The translations under genes were made by a program, and so were the position numbers. Shown here one piece after another: positions 6,551-10,234 of a stretch of DNA of 10,234 nt. The stretch comes from an uncultured Clostridia bacterium. Lineage in GTDB: Bacteria; Bacillota; Clostridia; Christensenellales; Pumilibacteraceae. The notes beneath the pieces were generated by a model. That model was not told where the DNA came from. It saw only the letters and a program-made list of their open reading frames with translations, and did no database searches. Numbering within the stretch: position 1 is the first letter of the stretch; each line of letters begins with the position of its first letter. Where the stretch lies: positions 1-10,234 of the forward strand of contig CANQCB010000052.1 of assembly GCA_947589145.1 (NCBI GenBank), written 5' to 3'.

Positions 6551-7345
6551 TTATGAATTCTTTTCTTTGACTTGCAGCCAAGAAATCTTTTGCGTGTTTT
6601 TCTTTACTATGATTCGCAGCGCCCATTCCAAAATTACGGATAACAGCACTGCCATCATAACCCACGCGAATAGTCGCGGCGTTTCTTCGAGGAAGTTTGC
6701 CTTTGCGTAATATATCGCGCTGCCTATGCTCTTCGCGGTATATGCAAGGATTTCCGCGGATATGACCGCTTTGACGTTCATTCCGAACGTTGCGGATATG
6801 CAAGAAAGCATATTGGGCAAAAGTAACGGCAGATATACCGTCCGCGTGCTGTGCAGGAATCCCGAGCCCATTTCTTTCAGCACGTCGCAAATAGCAGGAT
6901 CTATATTCGCCGTCGCCGTGCGAATTTGTTGATAAACAATCGGAAATACGAGCATAATCCCGATAACCGCGGGAACTACGCCCGACGGCAACGATATAAC
7001 AAGTAAGAGTGCGATTGCCGCAACGGGCGCCGCGCGCATAAACGCCACTATCGGAGAGATTACCGCGCCTACCGATTTATACTTCCCTGCGAGTATGCCG
7101 AACATTACGCCGAATATAAATCCTATTATAAAGCCGATAACGCATCGCAACAACGTCCAACCGATATTTATATACGTCTGCGCCTCCCCGAACAATATGA
7201 AAAATTGCACAAAGGTCGCGGAAAACGTCGGCAATGCGATTTCGAGGTTCATTGCGCGCGCGACGATCTCCCACACTCCGAAAAGTACGAGAGCGGAAGC
7301 CGCCGCTATCAGGATATATCTGTTTTTATACAATACTTCTTTCAT
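6551..7345 (-). CDS. ABC importer permease, SsuC/TauC/NrtB/ThiX-like
   Basis: Inner-membrane subunit (264 aa) of the ABC importer family that takes up nitrate, sulfonates, taurine or thiamine precursors. Hydrophobic segments are visible at about 10-28, 66-88, 93-118, 121-139, 182-212 and 226-247. The cytoplasmic EAA-type loop that docks on the ATPase is present at about 152-178, with its conserved glycine (Gly160) and the closing LPLLLPN. The docking surface looks intact even though no ATPase gene is in the operon. GGAG lies five bases before the ATG. It follows the binding-protein gene after 72 nt and is closed by the terminator at 6491-6526, so the two form one unit. Substrate cannot be inferred from the permease. 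Confidence 0.9.
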   Translation of the reverse strand: MKEVLYKNRYILIAAASALVLFGVWEIVARAMNLEIALPTFSATFVQFFILFGEAQTYINIGWTLLRCVIGFIIGFIFGVMFGILAGKYKSVGAVISPIVAFMRAAPVAAIALLLVISLPSGVVPAVIGIMLVFPIVYQQIRTATANIDPAICDVLKEMGSGFLHSTRTVYLPLLLPNMLSCISATFGMNVKAVISAEILAYTAKSIGSAIYYAKANFLEETPRLFAWVMMAVLLSVILEWALRIIVKKNTQKISWLQVKEKNS

Positions 7346-7417
7346 TGCGTCTCCGTGGTTTGGTGGTTTGCGCGGTTAAGTGCGTATAATCTGCGCCTGC
7401 GACCGAGCGCGACGGGC

Positions 7418-8401
7418 TTATCCGAGGAACAGATCGTCGGCTGCCTGCACGCCTATATTTCCGAGCAAAGCCTTTACCGCGGCTTTGGAGTCGGCGGAGT
7501 TGCGATACATGACGGTCATGTTCGGCGCGGCGGCTTGAAGCGCGGCGGCTTTGACCGAGCAGCCCTCAATGCTTTCGGCTTTTGCGCCCACAGTCGCTAC
7601 GTCGTTTAAGAAGGCGGTCACGCTTTCGTTTGCCCGCTCGTTCACTTTGGCAACGAGAGCGGGATTTTTATCGTAGACGTCGCTCCTGACAAACAAACCC
7701 GCCATGGGGAAATCGTTATCGGTGACGTCCTTGTATATTTTCGATACCGATCCGAGCACTTCGAATTCATTTCCGCTGTTTTTGAGCGCTGTTATAGCCG
7801 GTTCGGCAAACACTGCGGTAACGGCGTCGCCGCGCGCTATCTCCGCCTGTATGGTCGAAGCGTCGGAGCCGTTGAGCGTAACGTTTGCTCCCGCTTGATC
7901 AAAGAGATATTCCGCAGACTTGCCGGGTATTGCCGCTAAACCTATCGTCTCGACCGTCTTACCGTCGAATTGCGAAAGGAATTCCGTCGGACTTGCGCAT
8001 TGGTCATATGTCGTAAAGCCCTCTTCGGTCGTGACGAAGTAGAGAACGCCCCAACTCGTCACGTTCATGAGTTTGTAGTCGTGTTGATTCTTCCCCGTTT
8101 TTGCCGCGTTGTGCATGTTGGCGCCGACGTTAACGGGCGCTACGATGAACTCTTTGCCTTCGGTGAACTGCGCCGCAATATTGGCTTCGGCAGTTACGGA
8201 ATACTTCATATCCGCAATGCCCTCTTTGGTTTCGAAATCATCGTCCCACATGTCGGCGAATATAGCCACCGTTACGCCGTCGGGCGCGACAAATTCATAC
8301 TCGGTGGTCACACGCTCGCCGCATGCCGCAAACAGACTAAGCGGTATAATGCAGGCTATTGCCGCAACTATAATCGCAAATCTCAATTTTTTTGCTTTCA
8401 T
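7418..8401 (-). CDS. ABC importer substrate-binding lipoprotein, NMT1/SsuA-like
   Basis: Extracytoplasmic binding protein (327 aa), lipid-anchored, delivering ligand to the adjacent permease. Residues 1-26 are a lipoprotein signal peptide: basic N-region, hydrophobic core, and a lipobox-like LFAAC with Cys27 as the lipidated residue. The phenylalanine at -3 is slightly atypical. The mature part has the shape of the NMT1/SsuA superfamily: a first beta-strand TVAIFAD, a segment with APVNVGANMHN and VTSWGVLYFVT, then GKTVETIGLAAIPG and a C-terminal domain. The start is firm: GGAGG at 8408-8412, six bases before ATG. Transcribed divergently from a Crp/Fnr-type regulator, with a palindrome at the activator position. 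Ligand unknown; candidates by family are sulfonates, nitrate-like ions, thiamine precursors or related small molecules. Confidence 0.87.
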   Translation of the reverse strand: MKAKKLRFAIIVAAIACIIPLSLFAACGERVTTEYEFVAPDGVTVAIFADMWDDDFETKEGIADMKYSVTAEANIAAQFTEGKEFIVAPVNVGANMHNAAKTGKNQHDYKLMNVTSWGVLYFVTTEEGFTTYDQCASPTEFLSQFDGKTVETIGLAAIPGKSAEYLFDQAGANVTLNGSDASTIQAEIARGDAVTAVFAEPAITALKNSGNEFEVLGSVSKIYKDVTDNDFPMAGLFVRSDVYDKNPALVAKVNERANESVTAFLNDVATVGAKAESIEGCSVKAAALQAAAPNMTVMYRNSADSKAAVKALLGNIGVQAADDLFLG

Positions 8402-8426
8402 TTTATGCCTCCGTTAATTTAGTTTG

Positions 8427-8455
8427 TTGACAAGTTGCCCTTATTATAGTATAAT
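8427..8455 (+). promoter_or_regulatory. Promoter of the Crp/Fnr-type regulator
   Basis: Perfect consensus: TTGACA (8427-8432), exactly 17 bp, TATAAT (8450-8455). Predicted start near 8462. It rules out a TTG start at 8424 for the regulator, because that codon would lie at the promoter's upstream edge. Confidence 0.85.
8443..8448 (-). promoter_or_regulatory. -10 element of the ABC importer operon
   Basis: Minus-strand TATAAT overlapping the divergent promoter. Predicted start near 8436 (A). The hexamer 17 bp upstream (8466-8471) reads CCAACA, a poor -35, as expected of a promoter that needs an activator. An alternative TATACT at 8448-8453 is possible. Confidence 0.55.
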
Positions 8456-8470
8456 CGGAAAAAATTGTTG

Positions 8471-8484
8471 GTTGTTTTTACAAC
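8471..8484. promoter_or_regulatory. Candidate operator for the Crp/Fnr-type regulator
   Basis: Perfect inverted repeat GTTGT-TTTT-ACAAC, the 5-4-5 geometry of FNR boxes (family consensus TTGAT-N4-ATCAA). The centre, 8477.5, is at about -41.5 from the predicted importer start and +16.5 from the regulator start. An overlapping wider repeat TGTTG/CAACA (8466-8485) has a different centre and may be incidental. Confidence 0.6.
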
Positions 8485-8495
8485 ATTTTACGGAT

Positions 8496-9164
8496 ATGGA
8501 TAAATTAACTTTGGAAAAAATAGCAAACTCACGGCTCATGCAAGGAATTTCGGACGTGGAAAAAATGATGGTTTGTTTCGGCGCAAGAGAAATCGAAAAG
8601 CGCAGCGGCGAAACCATTGTCGGATACGGTGAAAAAGCGTCTATTGTCATTATTACTTACGGCAAGGCAACCGTCGTCAGCGAGGACTATTTCGGCAACC
8701 GTAACATTATCAATAAACTTTCCGAGTGCGAAATCTACGGCGCGGCGTTTGTATATTCGAGGCACGAGGTAACGTCACGCCTTATCGCCGACACGGACGT
8801 TCGGGCAGTTATGCTTGACGGAGAAAAATTGCATAAGGCATGCGGCGAAAACTGTGCCGACCATACTCGATTTTTATATAATGTCGTGAAAACAATAAGT
8901 CAGAGCTGCGTAGGCTTCCTCGAAAAAACCGAACACCTTTCGCGGCGCACAACGCGAGAAAAAGTCCTGTCGTACCTCACCGCAGAGAGTATTAAAAAAG
9001 GCGCAACCGAGTTCACTATTCCCTTTTCGCGTCAGGAACTTGCCGATTATCTCGCCGTCGATCGTTCCGCACTCTCTTCCGAACTCGGGCGAATGCAAGC
9101 CGACGGACTTATATGTTTCAAAAGATCAAGATTTAAGATCAATAACACTATATTGAACGCGTAA
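8496..9164 (+). CDS. Crp/Fnr family transcriptional regulator
   Basis: DNA-binding regulator of 222 aa with the two-domain layout of the family. Residues about 10-110 form the beta-roll sensor domain, 112-150 the dimer helix, and 150-222 the winged helix-turn-helix, with the classical SRQELADYLAVDRSALSSEL at 178-197 and LGRMQADGLI leading to the wing. The cyclic-nucleotide pocket signature (Gly-Glu followed by Arg-Ser/Thr) is not present, so cAMP is unlikely. The FNR N-terminal cysteine cluster is absent, but six cysteines occur (27, 78, 116, 120, 138, 207). The ATG at 8496 is chosen because the promoter overlaps the longer frame; its ribosome binding site is weak. It is divergent from the binding-protein gene with a palindrome between, so it probably controls that operon and itself. 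Signal unknown. Confidence 0.9.
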   Translation: MDKLTLEKIANSRLMQGISDVEKMMVCFGAREIEKRSGETIVGYGEKASIVIITYGKATVVSEDYFGNRNIINKLSECEIYGAAFVYSRHEVTSRLIADTDVRAVMLDGEKLHKACGENCADHTRFLYNVVKTISQSCVGFLEKTEHLSRRTTREKVLSYLTAESIKKGATEFTIPFSRQELADYLAVDRSALSSELGRMQADGLICFKRSRFKINNTILNA

Positions 9165-9255
9165 TTTTCAGGCATTGAAAAAACGCGTGTAACCGGCACA
9201 TTTTTCCGGCCGAATAAGGCGAATAATTTTCTTGATAATTTAGCAACGATAATTC

Positions 9256-9284
9256 TTGACATAATCGCCGCTCTTTGATATAAT
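9256..9284 (+). promoter_or_regulatory. Promoter of tRNA-Ser(GCU)
   Basis: Perfect TTGACA (9256-9261), 17-bp spacer, TATAAT (9279-9284). Predicted start 9291, six bases before the mature tRNA. Confidence 0.9.
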
Positions 9285-9296
9285 TCTTTTGGCTTT

Positions 9297-9389
9297 GGAG
9301 AAGTACCCAAGTGGCTCAAGGGGCTCCCCTGCTAAGGGAGTAGTATGGATAAAACTGTAGCGAGGGTTCGAATCCCTCCTTCTCCGCCA
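9297..9389 (+). tRNA. tRNA-Ser(GCU), reads AGC/AGU
   Basis: Complete class II tRNA, 93 nt with encoded CCA. Acceptor stem GGAGAAG/CTTCTCC with discriminator G; anticodon loop CTGCTAA on a perfect CTCCC/GGGAG stem gives GCU. The long variable arm (TAGTATGGATAAAACTGTA) and the T-arm GAGGG-TTCGAAT-CCCTC are regular. Own consensus promoter and own terminator, so it is a single-gene unit. Confidence 0.97.
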
Positions 9390-9429
9390 AAAAGAACCTG
9401 AATCGAATATTTCGATTCAGGTTCTTTTT
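9389..9429 (+). terminator. Intrinsic terminator of tRNA-Ser(GCU)
   Basis: Perfect 14-bp stem (9394-9407 with 9411-9424), 3-nt loop TAT, then TTTTT. The A-run before the stem extends pairing and makes the hairpin potentially bidirectional, so it may also stop transcription from the restriction gene on the right. Confidence 0.92.
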
Positions 9430-9457
9430 GTATAACGAAAACAGCCTCGAAAAGAAA

Positions 9458-9515
9458 GTAAAATCAAAAAAGACGACGCTCCGCGCGGGTTTGATGACTT
9501 TCTTTTTTGTTTTAC
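9458..9515. other. Imperfect hairpin downstream of the Res gene
   Basis: GTAAAA (9458-9463) pairs with TTTTAC (9510-9515), and CAAAAAA (9465-9471) with TTTTTTG (9503-9509), with a single bulged T and a loop of 31 nt. It is A/T-dominated with a large loop, so it is poor as an intrinsic terminator. It is the only structure seen in the 134 bp between the tRNA terminator and the Res stop, apart from a GGCGCGCC palindrome at 9521-9528. Confidence 0.3.
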
Positions 9516-9563
9516 GGTTTGGCGCGCCGTTTTAGTCAGGCTCACACCAAAGTGCCATTTTAA

Positions 9564-10234
9564 TTACCGAAATACTTCGGATAAAATTTCCCAATTAGCA
9601 GAATGTATATCGTCGCTGTATTCGTCGGTGCAAATACAAAGCTCCTCGCTCTGCTTGTCATAGCGAACGAACCCGCCGTGCAAATTGTGCTTATCAAGAT
9701 ACTCGCGCAATACGTCGAACTTCTTCGGTGAGAAAATGTCGATATCTTCGCTCGTGCCGTAACGGTCAAAGCCGCCCTTGGTCTCTATTATCCAGGTTTC
9801 CCCCTTGACGGAAAGAATATAGTCGGGATAAAAAACTTTTTGTTTATTGCTGTTGTCTTGATAGACAATGGAAAAATACTCGTCACCTTTGTCGCCGTTC
9901 TTATAAAACCACTCGACGGCGGGACAATTCTCGCAAAACTTCTCGAACTTTTTCTCCGCCGACGATCTCGGCTCCGCCGAAAACAGATATCCCTGATACA
10001 CGTTCTTGCGGCTCACTGTCTGCACCTTGCTTGTCGCGTCGTATGTGAATGATACGCTGTGCGGGATATGAAAGGGCTTTTGGGAAACATTCGGAAACGA
10101 CATATGACTTTTTCTTAATTCCGCTGCCATTGCCTCTTTGAATATGCGTTTAAGCGTGTCGGTATTGTTAATTACAAACGCATAGAGTTCCCGCACGGAC
10201 AAGTCCAACACCTGCCCCGCATAAGTAAATTTAC
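9564..10234 (-). CDS. Type III restriction endonuclease Res subunit-like protein, C-terminal part; partial
   Basis: The frame is open to the right edge (about 222 residues seen), so a GTG at 10211 is most likely an internal valine and the gene continues off-window. The visible part resembles the C-terminal nuclease end of DEAD/DEAH helicase-type Res subunits, which cleave DNA after ATP-driven communication between recognition sites set by a Mod methylase. Counting from that GTG, the PD-(D/E)XK fold is seen as SSAEKKF with Glu86, then YPDYIL with Asp130, then WIIETKGG with Glu143 and Lys145. All catalytic residues are present, so the nuclease looks intact. Helicase motifs must lie upstream if this is a full Res. 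A shorter helicase-nuclease defence protein is possible. It ends 134 bp from the tRNA-Ser(GCU) terminator, facing it. Confidence 0.7.
   Translation of the reverse strand, partial: KFTYAGQVLDLSVRELYAFVINNTDTLKRIFKEAMAAELRKSHMSFPNVSQKPFHIPHSVSFTYDATSKVQTVSRKNVYQGYLFSAEPRSSAEKKFEKFCENCPAVEWFYKNGDKGDEYFSIVYQDNSNKQKVFYPDYILSVKGETWIIETKGGFDRYGTSEDIDIFSPKKFDVLREYLDKHNLHGGFVRYDKQSEELCICTDEYSDDIHSANWEILSEVFR

Noticed and set aside
7346..7417. Possible regulatory element between binding protein and permease
   Set aside because: A 72-bp spacer with a good ribosome binding site, but no stable hairpin with U-tract and no repeat; it reads as ordinary operon spacing.
8424..8495. Longer TTG start for the Crp/Fnr regulator
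   Set aside because: The added 24 codons lie over a perfect promoter and upstream of its predicted start, and have no ribosome binding site.
9158..9187. Hairpin at the end of the regulator gene (ACGCGT and TTTTCA/TGAAAA arms)
   Set aside because: No U-tract follows and the stem is interrupted. It is not a convincing terminator, and ACGCGT is self-complementary by itself.
1..10234. CRISPR array, insertion sequence or integrase
   Set aside because: No regularly spaced short repeats, no transposase or recombinase motif in any convincing frame. The only tandem repeat is the two-copy unit by tRNA-Ser(CGA).

Overview
The window looks like chromosomal DNA of an anaerobic Bacillota bacterium, most likely a Clostridia-type gut organism. 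The signs are GGAGG-type ribosome binding sites, canonical TTGACA-N17-TATAAT promoters, tRNA genes with encoded CCA, moderate GC in genes with AT-rich spacers, and a membrane-anchored GH3 enzyme with its C-terminal domain placed first. Genus or family cannot be fixed from the sequence. Nearly every gene is on the minus strand; the exceptions are a Crp/Fnr-type regulator and one tRNA-Ser.

Layout, left to right. (1) 1-1657, minus: the first 552 residues of a GH3 beta-glycosidase, running off the left edge. (2) About 430 bp of AT-rich DNA without a recognisable gene. (3) 2103-2390: an imperfect tandem duplication of a hairpin-rich unit ending in a terminator and the 3' end of tRNA-Ser(CGA), next to the intact tRNA (2373-2461, minus). 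The sequence beyond the terminator is an inverted copy of the tRNA T-arm and 3' end. (4) 2508-6396, minus: malQ then glgP, a two-gene alpha-glucan unit with its own promoter. MalQ rearranges maltodextrins and GlgP releases glucose-1-phosphate from them. (5) 6491-8401, minus: a lipoprotein and a permease of the nitrate/sulfonate/thiamine-precursor type of ABC importer, closed by a strong terminator with no ATPase gene. (6) 8427-9164, plus: a divergent Crp/Fnr-family regulator. (7) tRNA-Ser(GCU) with a perfect promoter and a perfect terminator hairpin. (8) 9564-10234, minus: the C-terminal part of a probable type III restriction endonuclease (Res) subunit, running off the right edge.

The most coherent regulatory picture is in the 94 bp between the binding-protein gene and the regulator. 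A 14-bp palindrome with FNR-like 5-4-5 geometry is centred at about -41.5 of the minus-strand promoter, the classical class II activator position. It is also centred at about +16.5 of the regulator's own consensus promoter, a repressor position. This predicts that the regulator activates the transporter and represses itself. The most unusual structure is the duplicated and mirrored tRNA-Ser 3' region. No CRISPR array, transposase, integrase or rRNA gene is visible.
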